Positions 1-10,073 are shown, counted from the stretch's first letter. The stretch is DNA of 64,000 nt from Methanobrevibacter sp. (GCF_030539875.1 NZ_JAUNXI010000003.1:55073-119072), one strand, 5' to 3'. Notes: generated by a model from the sequence alone, not told the origin. Numbers and translations: made by a program.

Positions 1-977
1 TTGCAACATTGTCAGCTGAAGTAAGAAAGTTGGCAAACTTTTATCTTGATGTTACTGGGTCCTGTAAGGACAATATGGATTTTATGTTGCATGATTTCGG
101 ATATCGTGGTTCCAGCTCAACAGAATCTTCAATGTTGTCAGGTTCTGCTCATTTGCTTAGTTTTTCTGGAACTGACACTATTGCTGCATTAACTATTCCT
201 AAAAACTATTATAATGATTCAAATTTATATGGTTTTTCAGTTCAGGCCACAGAACATAGTATAATGACTTCATTAGGTAATGATGGTGAATTTGAACAGA
301 TTTTGAATGTTATTAATAATGCAAAAAACGGAATATTGTCTGTTGTTATAGACTCCTATAACTACAGAAACTTCTTAACCGAAGCTGGAAAATCCAATAC
401 TCATTTAAATAAAGCCATTAATGATTTCTTGGATATTGATGGAAATAAAATCGTATTTAGGCCGGACAGTGGTGATCCGGTATCAACTACTATTGATTGT
501 TTGAATATCCTGGAGGAGGGTTTTGGATCTTATCTGACAGACAAGGGATATAAGGTGTTTGATTCAAATATTGGCCTTTTATGGGGTGATGGTCTAAACT
601 ATCATAAGATTAGGGATATACTATTTGCAATGAAGTCAAATGGATGGGCAGCTGAAAATATTGTATTTGGTATGGGTGGAGGTCTTCATACCTCTGTAAA
701 CCGTGACACTCAAAGAAATGCATTTAAATGTTCAGCTCAATTGCGCAATAATAAATGGTTTGATATTTATAAAAATCCTCTAGATTCAAGTAAAAAATCC
801 AAAACAGGGAGATTTAAATTAATTAAAGAAGATAATTCCTTTAAAACAGTAGCTATTGATTCATATGGGGAAGATTATCTCAGACCAGTATTTAGAAATG
901 GTGAACTGTTAATTGAAGATACATTTGGTGATATTAAATCAAGAACATTAAAATATTCAAATTTTTTGGTAAGGTGA
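1..977 (+). CDS. Nicotinamide phosphoribosyltransferase (NAMPT/NadV-like), 5' end cut by window edge
   Basis: Makes nicotinamide mononucleotide from nicotinamide and PRPP in cytoplasmic NAD salvage. The open frame runs off the left edge, so only about 325 C-terminal residues of a protein that is usually 460-490 residues long are present; a TTG at 9 is just an internal codon. Visible family motifs are HDFGYRG near the start of the fragment, the ATEHS segment that carries the catalytic histidine of NAMPT, RPDSGDP (PRPP/phosphate binding), GDGLNY, and a GMGGGLH...NRDTQ...AFKCS block close to the C terminus. The stop lies 4 bases before the next start, and that gene's ribosome site (AGGTGA, 972-977) lies in the end of this frame, so the two are probably co-transcribed. 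The fold could also fit a nicotinate enzyme, but the HDFGYRG and EHS spacing favours NAMPT. Confidence 0.88.
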   Translation, partial: ATLSAEVRKLANFYLDVTGSCKDNMDFMLHDFGYRGSSSTESSMLSGSAHLLSFSGTDTIAALTIPKNYYNDSNLYGFSVQATEHSIMTSLGNDGEFEQILNVINNAKNGILSVVIDSYNYRNFLTEAGKSNTHLNKAINDFLDIDGNKIVFRPDSGDPVSTTIDCLNILEEGFGSYLTDKGYKVFDSNIGLLWGDGLNYHKIRDILFAMKSNGWAAENIVFGMGGGLHTSVNRDTQRNAFKCSAQLRNNKWFDIYKNPLDSSKKSKTGRFKLIKEDNSFKTVAIDSYGEDYLRPVFRNGELLIEDTFGDIKSRTLKYSNFLVR

Positions 978-981
978 TAAA

Positions 982-1962
982 ATGTGCACATCACTCAGTT
1001 ATATGACAGAAAAAAATTATTTTGGACGTAACTTTGATTATGAGATTTCTTATAATGAAAGAGTTATAATAACTCCTAGAAACTATGAATTTAAATTTAG
1101 GGAAATTGATGATATTAAATCTCATTATGCAATAATCGGAATTGCAGCAGGTATAGATGAATATCCTCTATATTATGATGCATGTAATGAAAAAGGATTG
1201 GCTATTGCCGGTTTGAACTTTCCAGAAAATGCAGTCTATAATGAAATTAAAGAGGATATGGTAAATATCGCTCAGTTTGAATTGATTCCATATATACTTG
1301 GCTGTGCAGGAAGCATTGATGAGGCTTGTAATTTATTAGATGAAATTAATTTGGCAAATATTAATTTTTCAGATAAATTGCCTGTATCTCAACTTCACTG
1401 GATGCTTTCTGATTCAAGCGGGAAATCTATTGTAGTTGAATCATTAGAGGACGGTTTGAAAATATATGATAATCCTGCTGGTGTTTTAACTAATAATCCT
1501 CCTTTTGATAAACAGTTATTTTATTTAAATAATTTTAGGAGCTTGTCTAGTAAAAACCCTAAAAATACTTTCTCAAAGGAATTTGATTTAGAAGAGTATT
1601 CAAGAGGAATGGGTGCAATCGGACTTCCTGGGGATTTATCTTCATCATCCAGATTTGCAAAAGTTGCATTTACACGTGCAAACTCTTTGTCTGATTCAGA
1701 TGAAAACAGCAGTGTTGGCCAATTTTTCCATATTTTAGGTTCTGTTGAACAGCAGAAGGGCTGTACTTTCATAGCTGATCCTGATTTATATGAATATACT
1801 ATTTATTCATCCTGTTATAATACTGATGAAGGAATATTGTATTATAAAACATATAATAATGCTCAGATTACAGCTGTAAACTTAAATAATGAAGATTTGG
1901 ATTCCAATAATTTGATTAATTATCCATTAATCAATGAAGAACAAATTAACCTTATTAATTAA
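982..1962 (+). CDS. bsh: Choloylglycine (bile salt) hydrolase
   Basis: Ntn-hydrolase of the choloylglycine/penicillin-V acylase family, 326 aa, the usual length. After removal of Met1, Cys2 is the nucleophile. The other active-site positions are present: R16 and D19 (GRNFDYE), N79 (LNFPEN), N171/N172 (LTNNPP) and R224 (GLPGDLSSSSRF). No signal peptide is seen, as expected for cytoplasmic BSH. The GLPGDLSS motif and the N79 context fit bile salt hydrolase better than penicillin V acylase, but substrate preference cannot be settled from sequence. The ribosome site AGGTGA overlaps the end of the upstream NAD-salvage gene. The gene probably lets the archaeon deconjugate host glyco- or tauro-bile acids, a common trait in gut methanogens. 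A T-rich tract after the stop could end transcription. Confidence 0.93.
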   Translation: MCTSLSYMTEKNYFGRNFDYEISYNERVIITPRNYEFKFREIDDIKSHYAIIGIAAGIDEYPLYYDACNEKGLAIAGLNFPENAVYNEIKEDMVNIAQFELIPYILGCAGSIDEACNLLDEINLANINFSDKLPVSQLHWMLSDSSGKSIVVESLEDGLKIYDNPAGVLTNNPPFDKQLFYLNNFRSLSSKNPKNTFSKEFDLEEYSRGMGAIGLPGDLSSSSRFAKVAFTRANSLSDSDENSSVGQFFHILGSVEQQKGCTFIADPDLYEYTIYSSCYNTDEGILYYKTYNNAQITAVNLNNEDLDSNNLINYPLINEEQINLIN

Positions 1963-2161
1963 TTCTTTTTTTATTTTTTTTACAATATTTTAAATAAATT
2001 TCACAATTTACACACAAAATTAAATAAAAATAGTATTTTTATATATCAATTTTAATATTTTCATCTAAATTTAAAATATTATTTATATTATGAGCTGTTT
2101 AAATAATAATGATGATTGTTAATTTTCACTATTCGCCATATCTTAAAAAGGAGGAACTGTT

Positions 2162-5100
2162 TTGCATAAACTTAAAAAATCTGCCGTAATATTTTTAATA
2201 GCTTTAATTTTTATTATTCCAACTGCATATGCCAGTGATAATCAAACGGAACTGAGTTTAAATGGTGATGAGGGTGTTTTATCCGATTCATATTATTTTG
2301 ATGCAGGTGTTGCTGATGATATGGGAAACGGATCAATCGATAATCCTTATAAAAGATTAACAAAAAATAGGATTAAGGATGACTCCACTATTTATTTAAA
2401 TAATGGAGTATATGATAATGGAGTTTACAAACAGGTTTCTAATTTAACCCTCATTGGTAAAAGTTGTGAAAACACGGTTATTGGGAATTTAAATTTAGAG
2501 ATTAACGGTTATTTATTGGTTTATAATGTAACTTTTATTGATTGTAAAATTACCAGTTATGGAAATGTTTCATTGTTCAATTCAATTTTTAAAGATTCTT
2601 CATCATCAAATGGAGTTTTAACTTTGAATTCAAAAACATTTCTTAATATAACTAATTGTACATTTACAAATAACTCTGTAAGTGATTATGGAGGAGTTAT
2701 ATGTGCAAACAATTCAAATATAAATATTTTCAATTCAGTTTTTGATGGAAATTCTGCAGAAAAATTTGCAGGAGCCATTTATTGCGATAACCGGTCAATG
2801 GTGACAATTAAAAATTCAAATTTTACTAATAATCATGCGAAAAATGATGCAGGTGGGGCAATATATGCTATAAACTCAACCATTGTAGCAGATTATTTAA
2901 ATATTTCAAATTCTTCAGCTACTTTTGGCGGTGCAATAACTTCCCTTAATTCCAATCTGCATCTGACTAATTTCAAATCTTCCAATAATAAAGCAAAATA
3001 TCGTGGAGGTTCTATTTATTCAATTTACGCCAATCAGACAATTGTAAATTCTACATTTGAAAATAACACTGCATTGGACGGCGGCGCCATATTTATTAAT
3101 TATCCTTTTTTACTAAATCTAACTTCAAATAAACTGATTAAAAATAATGCTTTTAACATTGGCGGAGCTATTTACATATTGTCTGATAAAAATAATTCTA
3201 TTTTCAACAATACCTTTTTAAATAATTCTGCTGTATTTAATAATGATTCATATGAAACTGAATTGCCTAACTTGGCAATTGGAAATGGTGACTATATTCT
3301 AATTTATCATAATCAGCCTTTCATTGGCGATTTGCCAAGTAGCTATGATTTAAGAACTCTAAATCAGGTAACTCCTGTTAAAAATCAGGGTAGCGGAGGT
3401 AACTGTTGGGCATTTGCAGCATTGGCCAGTTTGGAATCTTGCATTTTAAAAGCAACAGGTAAAACTTTTGATTTATCTGAAGAAAATATGAAAAATTTAA
3501 TGGCATTATACTCTGATTATGGATGGAATATGAATCCTAATAATGGAGGTTTTCCTTCAATGGCAATTGGATATCTCACTTCCTGGTTAGGAGCTATAAA
3601 CGAAAGCGATGATAAATATTATAGTTTATCTGCATTATCTTCAGTATTTAACAGTTTTATTCATATTCAAAATATTTTATTTTTAAACAGAAAGAATTAT
3701 ACTGATAATGATGAAATAAAAAGGGCAATTATCGAACATGGAGCTGTTTCAACCAGTATTTATTGGAAAACTGATTATCAAAATGGTAAAAGTTACTATA
3801 ATGATAATGTTTCCAGTGCTAATCATGCAGTAGCCATTGTTGGATGGGATGATAATTATTCAAGAGATAATTTTAATAAACCTGCTCCTGGTGATGGTGC
3901 ATGGATAATTAAAAACAGTTGGGGCAAGTATGCAGGAGAAAATGGATTTTATTACGTTTCATATTATGATTTAAGTATGGCCCGTATTAACGATCCATCA
4001 AAATCATATACTTTTGTTTTATCAGATTCAATTAAATATGATAAGAATTATCAATATGATATTTCAGGACAAACAGATTACTTATTTAGTTCATCAAGTT
4101 CAGTCTGGTATAAAAACAGGTTTACAGCAACTGATGAGGAATATCTAACTGCTATTTCAACATACTTCCAAAAAGAAACATCCTGGAATCTATATGTTTA
4201 TGTAAATGGCGAGCTTAGATTAACTCAGTCAGGCAGTGCTGGTGCAAGCTATAAAACAATTGAATTGGACCAATTTATTCCTCTTAAAAAAGGGGATGTT
4301 TTTGAAGTTGCAATTAAATTAACTGCTGATGGTGATGTAGGTGTTCCAATTTCAGAATACTTCTCTTTAAGTCATTTGCTTTTTGGTAAAAATGTTTCTT
4401 ATATAAGTTATGATGGTGAAAACTGGTTTGACCTGTTCGATTTTAAGGGAAAATATCTTAGTCATACATATCACGGCTTACAAGTGGCTTGTATTAAAGC
4501 ATTTACTGTATTGAACAAAATCAATTCAACAATTGCACTGATTGTTGATGATTTAAATCCTGTTGAGTTAACTGCTATAATATTAAATCAATATGGAAAT
4601 CCAATAAAAACAGGTAAGGTGACCTTCAATATTGAAGGAACCGACTATGCTGCTGATGTTATAAACGGTATCTCGAAGTTTTATTATAAATTTAAAAATA
4701 ATGAAAGTAAAGTAATATCCGCTAGTTTTAGTGATGTAGGATATATTGGGTCTTCTTTTAATATGACCATTATTCCAAGACAAGGTTCAATAATGGCGGA
4801 TGATTCTGTTTATTATTATAATGAAACCATTTATTATTCGGCTTTACTGCTTGACAATAACATGAAGCCTGTTTCTAATAGGGAAATTAAATTTAAAATT
4901 AATAATACTGAGTATGTTGCTTTAACTAATAATGAAGGTATTGCAACTGTTTCTCTTAAATTAGATTTAAACAGTTACGATATTGAAATTGGTCTTAAGC
5001 ATGATGAATTTAGCTTAGCTAAAAAAATTACAGTCAAATCTTCAATTAAACTTCCAACCAACAAAAGATATGCTTACAATTCAAAATATTATGCTGCTCT

Positions 5101-5803
5101 TTTTGATGCAGAGGGCAATCCTATGTCCAATTGCAATTTAAAAATGATTATTAATGATGCATCTAAGTATGTAACCACTGACAGCAACGGTTATATTAAC
5201 TACAATATTGCTTTAAATCCTGGGTCCTACTCAATCATTATCATAAATCCAAAAACCAATGAGCAGTCAACTCAAACAATCAGTGTTGTTTCAAGAATAA
5301 CTCAGAATAAGGATTTGACAATGTATTATGGTGCCGGAAGCTATTATAAAGTTAAGGTTGTAGACGATAATGGAAAAGTTAAGAAGAATCTTAAGGTATC
5401 TTTTAAAGTAAATGGCAAGACATATTATAAATACACTAATGAAAAGGGATATGCATCAATTAAAATTTCGCTAAAATCGGGAAAATATACAATTCTAACT
5501 ACATATAAGGGATATAAGGTATCTAATAAAATCACTGTTAAGCCAACAGTCATAACAAAAAATATTAAAATCAAAAAAGGAAAAACAGGCAAATTCACAG
5601 CTAAATTAATCAGCAGCAAAGGCAAAGTTTTAAAATATAAAAAGATCACTTTTAAATTTAAAGGCAAAACATACATTATTAAAACAAATAAATATGGAAT
5701 AGCTACTTTAAAGATTCCTAAAATAAAATCGATTAAGAAGTATTCAGTAACTACAAGTTATGGTAGTCAGAAATATAAAAACACGATAAGCATTGTAAAA
5801 TAA
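2162..5803 (+). CDS. Secreted adhesin-like protein: beta-helix repeats + papain-family (C1) domain + Ig-like repeats
   Basis: A 1213-residue surface protein. It starts with TTG, supported by GGAGG at 2150-2154, seven bases upstream. Residues 1-25 form a signal peptide ending near AYA. About residues 40-370 are Asn/Ser-rich right-handed beta-helix repeats, with units such as FTNN, GGAIY and NNTF. Residues about 385-640 are a C1 peptidase domain with Q409 (oxyanion helper), C415 (GGNCWAFAA), H555 (NHAVAIVGWD) and N585 (KNSWG), so the catalytic set is complete. The rest is several Ig-like repeats becoming very Lys/Tyr-rich at the C terminus. There is no C-terminal membrane helix or sorting motif; the basic tail may bind the cell wall by charge. 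A role in cleaving or remodelling surface or host proteins is inferred. It is convergent with thyA, with a 14-base gap. Confidence 0.9.
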   Translation: MHKLKKSAVIFLIALIFIIPTAYASDNQTELSLNGDEGVLSDSYYFDAGVADDMGNGSIDNPYKRLTKNRIKDDSTIYLNNGVYDNGVYKQVSNLTLIGKSCENTVIGNLNLEINGYLLVYNVTFIDCKITSYGNVSLFNSIFKDSSSSNGVLTLNSKTFLNITNCTFTNNSVSDYGGVICANNSNINIFNSVFDGNSAEKFAGAIYCDNRSMVTIKNSNFTNNHAKNDAGGAIYAINSTIVADYLNISNSSATFGGAITSLNSNLHLTNFKSSNNKAKYRGGSIYSIYANQTIVNSTFENNTALDGGAIFINYPFLLNLTSNKLIKNNAFNIGGAIYILSDKNNSIFNNTFLNNSAVFNNDSYETELPNLAIGNGDYILIYHNQPFIGDLPSSYDLRTLNQVTPVKNQGSGGNCWAFAALASLESCILKATGKTFDLSEENMKNLMALYSDYGWNMNPNNGGFPSMAIGYLTSWLGAINESDDKYYSLSALSSVFNSFIHIQNILFLNRKNYTDNDEIKRAIIEHGAVSTSIYWKTDYQNGKSYYNDNVSSANHAVAIVGWDDNYSRDNFNKPAPGDGAWIIKNSWGKYAGENGFYYVSYYDLSMARINDPSKSYTFVLSDSIKYDKNYQYDISGQTDYLFSSSSSVWYKNRFTATDEEYLTAISTYFQKETSWNLYVYVNGELRLTQSGSAGASYKTIELDQFIPLKKGDVFEVAIKLTADGDVGVPISEYFSLSHLLFGKNVSYISYDGENWFDLFDFKGKYLSHTYHGLQVACIKAFTVLNKINSTIALIVDDLNPVELTAIILNQYGNPIKTGKVTFNIEGTDYAADVINGISKFYYKFKNNESKVISASFSDVGYIGSSFNMTIIPRQGSIMADDSVYYYNETIYYSALLLDNNMKPVSNREIKFKINNTEYVALTNNEGIATVSLKLDLNSYDIEIGLKHDEFSLAKKITVKSSIKLPTNKRYAYNSKYYAALFDAEGNPMSNCNLKMIINDASKYVTTDSNGYINYNIALNPGSYSIIIINPKTNEQSTQTISVVSRITQNKDLTMYYGAGSYYKVKVVDDNGKVKKNLKVSFKVNGKTYYKYTNEKGYASIKISLKSGKYTILTTYKGYKVSNKITVKPTVITKNIKIKKGKTGKFTAKLISSKGKVLKYKKITFKFKGKTYIIKTNKYGIATLKIPKIKSIKKYSVTTSYGSQKYKNTISIVK

Positions 5804-5817
5804 GGTTGGATATAACC

Positions 5818-6516
5818 CTATTTATTTGCTTTTATTAATTTACGGGCTGCTTTTAAGTCAGTATTGTAAATGTGGCCGGAGGTTGAGTGGTAGTGAACTC
5901 CGCCGAAGTTTAATTTTTCACCGACAATTTCTTTGTTGACCTCTTCTTTCATTTTAAGGCCCAAATATGCGATGAAAAACATGTTTGAGTAAAAAGCACC
6001 AAAAATGTCATTGCTTCTAAATATGCAATGGATAGTCAATTCATTGTCACGAACAATACATTGTAAAAACTGAAGGCATGGAATATCTTCTCTATCTGCA
6101 TCAAGTTCAGGGTCAATTGTAACTGCAACTGCACGATTGGAACCGGTAGCAGTTAATATTCTTTCTTTCATGGTGTTAAATTGATCAACATCAAAATGTG
6201 CAAAAATACGGTTGGGATAAGTATAAACAAATCCCTGGTCGTCAGGATTTTCAGCAGATTTTACATACTCATAAAGAGCATCACTTTTAATGGGACAACC
6301 TTCTATGTCGAATTTGCCAGATTTAATATCACTTAACATCATGTCGGTAGTATAATGTTGATATTTGGCTCTAAATTTCAAATCTAACGGGTCATCAATA
6401 ATATAAAAGTTACCTAAGCTTTCAATTAAGTGATGATTAGAGTCTTTATAAGTTTCATTTCCTTGTTTTAAGATTTTACTTACAAAATCTAAATAACATT
6501 GATTAATGGTTAGCAT
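5818..6516 (-). CDS. thyA: Archaeal (methanogen-type) thymidylate synthase
   Basis: 232 aa, near the length of the compact methanogen family (about 220 aa) and shorter than bacterial ThyA. It methylates dUMP to dTMP, probably with methylene-tetrahydromethanopterin as the carbon donor (family knowledge). Visible blocks match thymidylate synthase: PCLQFLQ around the catalytic cysteine, the FRSNDIFGAFYSN segment (dUMP-binding R-S-N-D), and HSTSGHIYNTDL near the C terminus, equivalent to the HxY dUMP ribose contact. The start at 6516 has a weak AAAGGA upstream. The gene is divergent from the XRE-cupin regulator, separated by 247 bases. Confidence 0.85.
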   Translation of the reverse strand: MLTINQCYLDFVSKILKQGNETYKDSNHHLIESLGNFYIIDDPLDLKFRAKYQHYTTDMMLSDIKSGKFDIEGCPIKSDALYEYVKSAENPDDQGFVYTYPNRIFAHFDVDQFNTMKERILTATGSNRAVAVTIDPELDADREDIPCLQFLQCIVRDNELTIHCIFRSNDIFGAFYSNMFFIAYLGLKMKEEVNKEIVGEKLNFGGVHYHSTSGHIYNTDLKAARKLIKANK

Positions 6517-6690
6517 AATATCAGTCCTTTATTAAATAAATTTATGTTTTTAATAGTATAAATTAATATCTAGACAGACATGTGACAAAGCACTAACTAA
6601 TCTATTTTTCAATGACAATTTTTGATAGAAAGTGAATATTTATTTTTTTATTATCTCGAAACCGATTATTTGTTTAGTTTTAAGATATGT

Positions 6691-6699
6691 TTATATATA
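6691..6699 (+). promoter_or_regulatory. Candidate TATA box for the XRE-cupin regulator
   Basis: TTATATATA lies about 65 bases before the ATG at 6764. Transcription starting 25 bases later would give a leader of about 40-45 bases. This is the most TATA-like stretch in the 247-base divergent spacer (6517-6763); nothing else was recognised there. Confidence 0.45.
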
Positions 6700-6763
6700 G
6701 AATTGAATATAATTATAAATACTTAAATCTTTTTAAGTAAATCCAAATTTAAGATGTGAAAAT

Positions 6764-7336
6764 ATGACAAATGAAGATTTTGCAAAAAAAATTAAAGACA
6801 TAAGAGATAGGCAGAATATGACTATTGAAGAACTTGCTGAGAGAAGTGGGGTAAAACTTGAAGTTTTACAAGCTATGGAATCTGGAGAAGTTATTCCCTC
6901 ACTTACACCATTAACTAAAATGGCTAGAGCGCTTGGTGTACGTTTAGGTACTTTCCTGGATGATACTCCGGAACTCGGGCCGGTTGTTACCAGAAATGGT
7001 AAAACTGAAAATTCACTTTATTTCTCAGGAAGAGAAGATGTAACAAATTCATCTAATTTAGAATTCCACTCATTAGGTGCAGGTAAAATCGATAGAAACA
7101 TTGATCCTTTCATAATTGATATTGATTATGAAGAGGGTGATAAGGAATTATCTTCTCACGAAGGTGAAGAATTCATTTATGTATTGGAAGGAGAAATTGA
7201 AGTAATTTATGGAAAAGACTCATATATTATTGGAAAAGGAGACACAATATTTTATGATTCAGTAGTGCCTCACCACCTTCACGCAAGTGGGGATGATAAG
7301 GCAAGAATCCTGGCTGTATTATACACTCCATATTAG
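6764..7336 (+). CDS. XRE-family transcriptional regulator with C-terminal cupin sensor domain
   Basis: 190 aa. Residues about 5-60 form a helix-turn-helix of the XRE type (IKDIRDRQNMTIEELAERSG followed by LEVLQAMESGEVIPSL). Residues about 110-188 form a cupin_2 barrel with the metal-ligand pattern SHEGEEFIYVLEGEIEV and later PHHLHASG. HTH-cupin proteins usually sense a small ligand and repress neighbouring metabolic genes. Here the next annotated gene downstream, on the same strand, encodes an acyl-CoA synthetase, and this regulator-synthetase order suggests autoregulation plus control of the synthetase. The ligand is unknown; an acyl or aryl acid is plausible because of the neighbour. Confidence 0.85.
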   Translation: MTNEDFAKKIKDIRDRQNMTIEELAERSGVKLEVLQAMESGEVIPSLTPLTKMARALGVRLGTFLDDTPELGPVVTRNGKTENSLYFSGREDVTNSSNLEFHSLGAGKIDRNIDPFIIDIDYEEGDKELSSHEGEEFIYVLEGEIEVIYGKDSYIIGKGDTIFYDSVVPHHLHASGDDKARILAVLYTPY

Positions 7337-7361
7337 ATTAGAATAGATAGGACTTGGTAAA

Positions 7362-7508
7362 ATGTTTGAGATAGTATTAAAACAACAAAAAATTGAAAAA
7401 AGGTTAATTGGATTTTTCACTCGTAGTTTGGATTTGCGTTATTTGTTGTTGTGTTTGCAAGAATATTTTACAAGTTTAAATGAAATTAAAATGGAGGTTT
7501 TCCAATGA
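7362..7508 (+). CDS. Possible 48-aa small protein or leader ORF overlapping the acyl-CoA synthetase start
   Basis: An ATG at 7362 opens 48 codons, and its TGA (7506-7508) overlaps the synthetase ATG (7505-7507) in an ATGA arrangement typical of translational coupling. The predicted peptide begins [15 protein letters not shown] and has mixed basic and hydrophobic residues with no recognisable domain. Its own ribosome site is weak (GGTAAA next to the ATG), while the strong GGAGGT at 7493-7498 lies inside this ORF and serves the synthetase. It may be a real small gene, a coupling leader, or chance. Confidence is low. Confidence 0.25.
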   Translation: MFEIVLKQQKIEKRLIGFFTRSLDLRYLLLCLQEYFTSLNEIKMEVFQ

Positions 7509-9169
7509 GCGAATTATTTACAGAACTCCCGCTAGGGAAATTTTTTGAATCAATGGTTGAAAAACAACCAGATCATGAATTTATTATTTATCCGGATAGA
7601 AATTTAAGATTTACATATAAAGAATTTGATGAAAGAGTTGACGATTTAGCAAAAGGAATGCTGGCTATTGGGATTGAAAAAGGAGATCATGTTGGTATAT
7701 GGGCTAAAAATGTGCCTGAATGGTTAACTTACATGTTTGCAACTGCAAAAATCGGTGCAACAATTGTTACAGTCAATACTGCTTATCAATCACATGAATT
7801 GGAATATGTTTTAGGTCAGTCTGATATGAAAGCATTGGCTATGACTGATGGATTTAGAGATACAAGCTATTTTGATATTATAAATGAGCTTGTACCTGAA
7901 CTTAAAACTTGTGCTAGAGGTCATTTAGTAGCTGAAAAATTCCCTCATTTAAAATTTGTTTTCCATGTAGGTCAGGAAAAGCATCGTGGAATGTTTAATA
8001 CAAATGAATTATTACTGCTTGGTCAAAGCTATGATGATGATAAATATCAGGAAATTAAAGATTCAGTTACTCAAAATGATGTAATCAATATGCAGTATAC
8101 TTCCGGAACTGAAGGTTTCCCGAAAGGCGTAATGTTAACTAGCCGCAATATTGTAAACGACGGTTACTACATTGGGGAAAATATGAATTACACAGAAGAG
8201 GATAAATTACTGTTACAGGTTCCTCTTTTCCACTGTTTCGGAACAGTTCTTGGGGTAATGGCTATTATAACTCACGGTTCTACAATGGTTGTTCTTGAAG
8301 AGTATGATCCGTTATTGGCTATTTCTTCAATTCAAAAAGAACAGTGCACCTCCATTTATGGGGTGCCTACAATGTTTATCGGCATGATGAACCATCCGAT
8401 GTTTGACATGTTTGACATGTCTTCACTGCGTACCGGTATTATGGCAGGTTCCACTTGTCCTGTTGAAACCATGAAAGATGCAATCGAAAAAATGAACATG
8501 AGGGAAATCACAAGTGTATACGGGCTTACTGAAGCTGCACCAGGTTTTACACAAACCAATGCATCTGATTCATTTGATAAAAAAATCAATACTGTTGGAC
8601 GTAAATTCCCGAATATTGAAGTAAAAATCGTTGATCCTGAAACTGGTGAGGAAGTAGGTGTTGGTGAAACCGGTGAGATTATGTGCAGAGGATTTAATGT
8701 TATGAAGGGATATTATAATATGCCTGAAAAAACTGCAGAAACAATCGAACCAGACGGATGGCTTCACTCAGGAGACCTTGCAACTGTTGATGAAGATGGA
8801 TATTACTCAATTGTTGGCCGTATCAAAGATATGATTATTAGAGGCGGGGAAAACATCTATCCTCGTGAAATTGAAGAATTTTTATTTACACATGAATGTG
8901 TGCAGGATGTTCAGGTAGCTGGAATTCCCGATGAAAAATACGGTGAAATCGTTGGAGCATTCATCATTAAAGAAGAAGGCTTTGATGATGTTACTGAAGG
9001 AGATATTCGTGATTTCTGCATCGGGTCTATTGCAAGGTATAAAGTGCCTAAATATGTGTTTTTTGTTGATGAATTCCCACTTACTACCAGTGGTAAAATC
9101 CAAAAATACAAATTAGGAGATATTGGCCTTAAATTATTAGATGAAAGGCGCCAGAGAGGAGAGTTATAA
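7505..9169 (+). CDS. AMP-forming acyl-CoA synthetase (ANL superfamily)
   Basis: 554 aa, the full length for the family. It activates a carboxylic acid with ATP to an acyl-adenylate and then to an acyl-CoA. Motifs seen are the AMP/P-loop [10 protein letters not shown] at 199-208, the [10 protein letters not shown] motif, the [20 protein letters not shown] segment, [21 protein letters not shown] (hinge and A8), and TSGKIQKYK with the adenylation lysine K531. The overall pattern resembles medium/long-chain fatty-acyl-CoA synthetases more than acetyl-CoA synthetase; the true substrate is not readable. The ribosome site GGAGGT lies 6 bases before the ATG. The upstream HTH-cupin protein is the likely regulator. 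In a methanogen without beta-oxidation, it may activate exogenous short or branched acids for biosynthesis (inference). Confidence 0.9.
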   Translation: MSELFTELPLGKFFESMVEKQPDHEFIIYPDRNLRFTYKEFDERVDDLAKGMLAIGIEKGDHVGIWAKNVPEWLTYMFATAKIGATIVTVNTAYQSHELEYVLGQSDMKALAMTDGFRDTSYFDIINELVPELKTCARGHLVAEKFPHLKFVFHVGQEKHRGMFNTNELLLLGQSYDDDKYQEIKDSVTQNDVINMQYTSGTEGFPKGVMLTSRNIVNDGYYIGENMNYTEEDKLLLQVPLFHCFGTVLGVMAIITHGSTMVVLEEYDPLLAISSIQKEQCTSIYGVPTMFIGMMNHPMFDMFDMSSLRTGIMAGSTCPVETMKDAIEKMNMREITSVYGLTEAAPGFTQTNASDSFDKKINTVGRKFPNIEVKIVDPETGEEVGVGETGEIMCRGFNVMKGYYNMPEKTAETIEPDGWLHSGDLATVDEDGYYSIVGRIKDMIIRGGENIYPREIEEFLFTHECVQDVQVAGIPDEKYGEIVGAFIIKEEGFDDVTEGDIRDFCIGSIARYKVPKYVFFVDEFPLTTSGKIQKYKLGDIGLKLLDERRQRGEL

Positions 9170-9230
9170 ACTCTCTTAAACTTTTTTTTAAATAATAAAT
9201 TTTAATTATTTTAATTTACAATTAATAATT

Positions 9231-10073
9231 ATGAGTGTTTTTGTCCCCGGCCATATTACCGGTTTTTTTGATATTGAAAATCACGAGTCTAAATTAAAAA
9301 ATGGATCTTGTGGTGTTGGTTTTTTAATAAATAGTGGTGTTAGAACCACAATTTCGGAATCTGATAACTTCAGTTATGAAGTTAATCAAGGCAATGGCAT
9401 TATTATTGAGGAAGTTTTAAATATTTTTAATTTGGATGATATTGATTTTAAAATTGTTCAGGATATTCAGCTTCCTGTCGGAGCAGGTTTTGGAACATCA
9501 GCTGCTTCAGCCTTAAGCCTGGCCCTTGCTTTAAATGAATTTTTAAATTTAAACTATTCTAAGGAGTTGTGCGGTCAGATAGCTCACATGGCCGAAGTTA
9601 ATTTAGGTGGAGGTTTAGGTGATGTTATAGCTCAAACAGGTCATGGATTGGTTTTAAGAACAATGCCGGGGGCTCCGGGAATCGGGGAGATTGAGTCATT
9701 TAATGAAGATGTCTATGTTGCTTTTAAAACATTCGGTTCAATTGAAACTTCACAAATCATCACCAACCCGGAACATAAAAAAATTATTTCAGATGTCGGA
9801 TTAAAATATTTGGAGCTGTTTAAAAAAGACCCCTGTTTAGATAATTTTTTAACTTTTTCTAACAAGTTTTCTCATGAAACCGGCCTGGTGTCAGACGAAG
9901 TGAAAAATCAAATTGAGTATTTTAATTCTATAGATGATATTCTGGGAAGTTCCATGGCCATGCTTGGAAATACTGTATTTGCATTTGCATATGATGAAAA
10001 GGTATTTGAAAATTTAAATATTGATGGATTGCATATAGATAAACTAAACAATAAAGGTATCTTTTATGATTAA
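9231..10073 (+). CDS. Pantoate kinase (archaeal CoA biosynthesis)
   Basis: 280 aa GHMP-superfamily kinase of the archaeal pantoate kinase group, which phosphorylates pantoate so that phosphopantothenate synthetase can finish the archaeal route to CoA. The N terminus has the PGHITGFFDI motif, and the phosphate loop is LPVGAGFGTSAASALSLALA at about residues 83-102. A GGGLGDVIAQ segment follows, as in the family. The start is probably leaderless, since no Shine-Dalgarno is seen before the ATG. The last 8 bases overlap the methyltransferase gene. Ketopantoate reductase, which supplies pantoate, lies about 13 kb away at 22598. Confidence 0.88.
   Translation: MSVFVPGHITGFFDIENHESKLKNGSCGVGFLINSGVRTTISESDNFSYEVNQGNGIIIEEVLNIFNLDDIDFKIVQDIQLPVGAGFGTSAASALSLALALNEFLNLNYSKELCGQIAHMAEVNLGGGLGDVIAQTGHGLVLRTMPGAPGIGEIESFNEDVYVAFKTFGSIETSQIITNPEHKKIISDVGLKYLELFKKDPCLDNFLTFSNKFSHETGLVSDEVKNQIEYFNSIDDILGSSMAMLGNTVFAFAYDEKVFENLNIDGLHIDKLNNKGIFYD

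Noticed and set aside
2162..5803. Frameshift in the first adhesin
   Set aside because: The frame is continuous, and all domains including the full catalytic set are in order.
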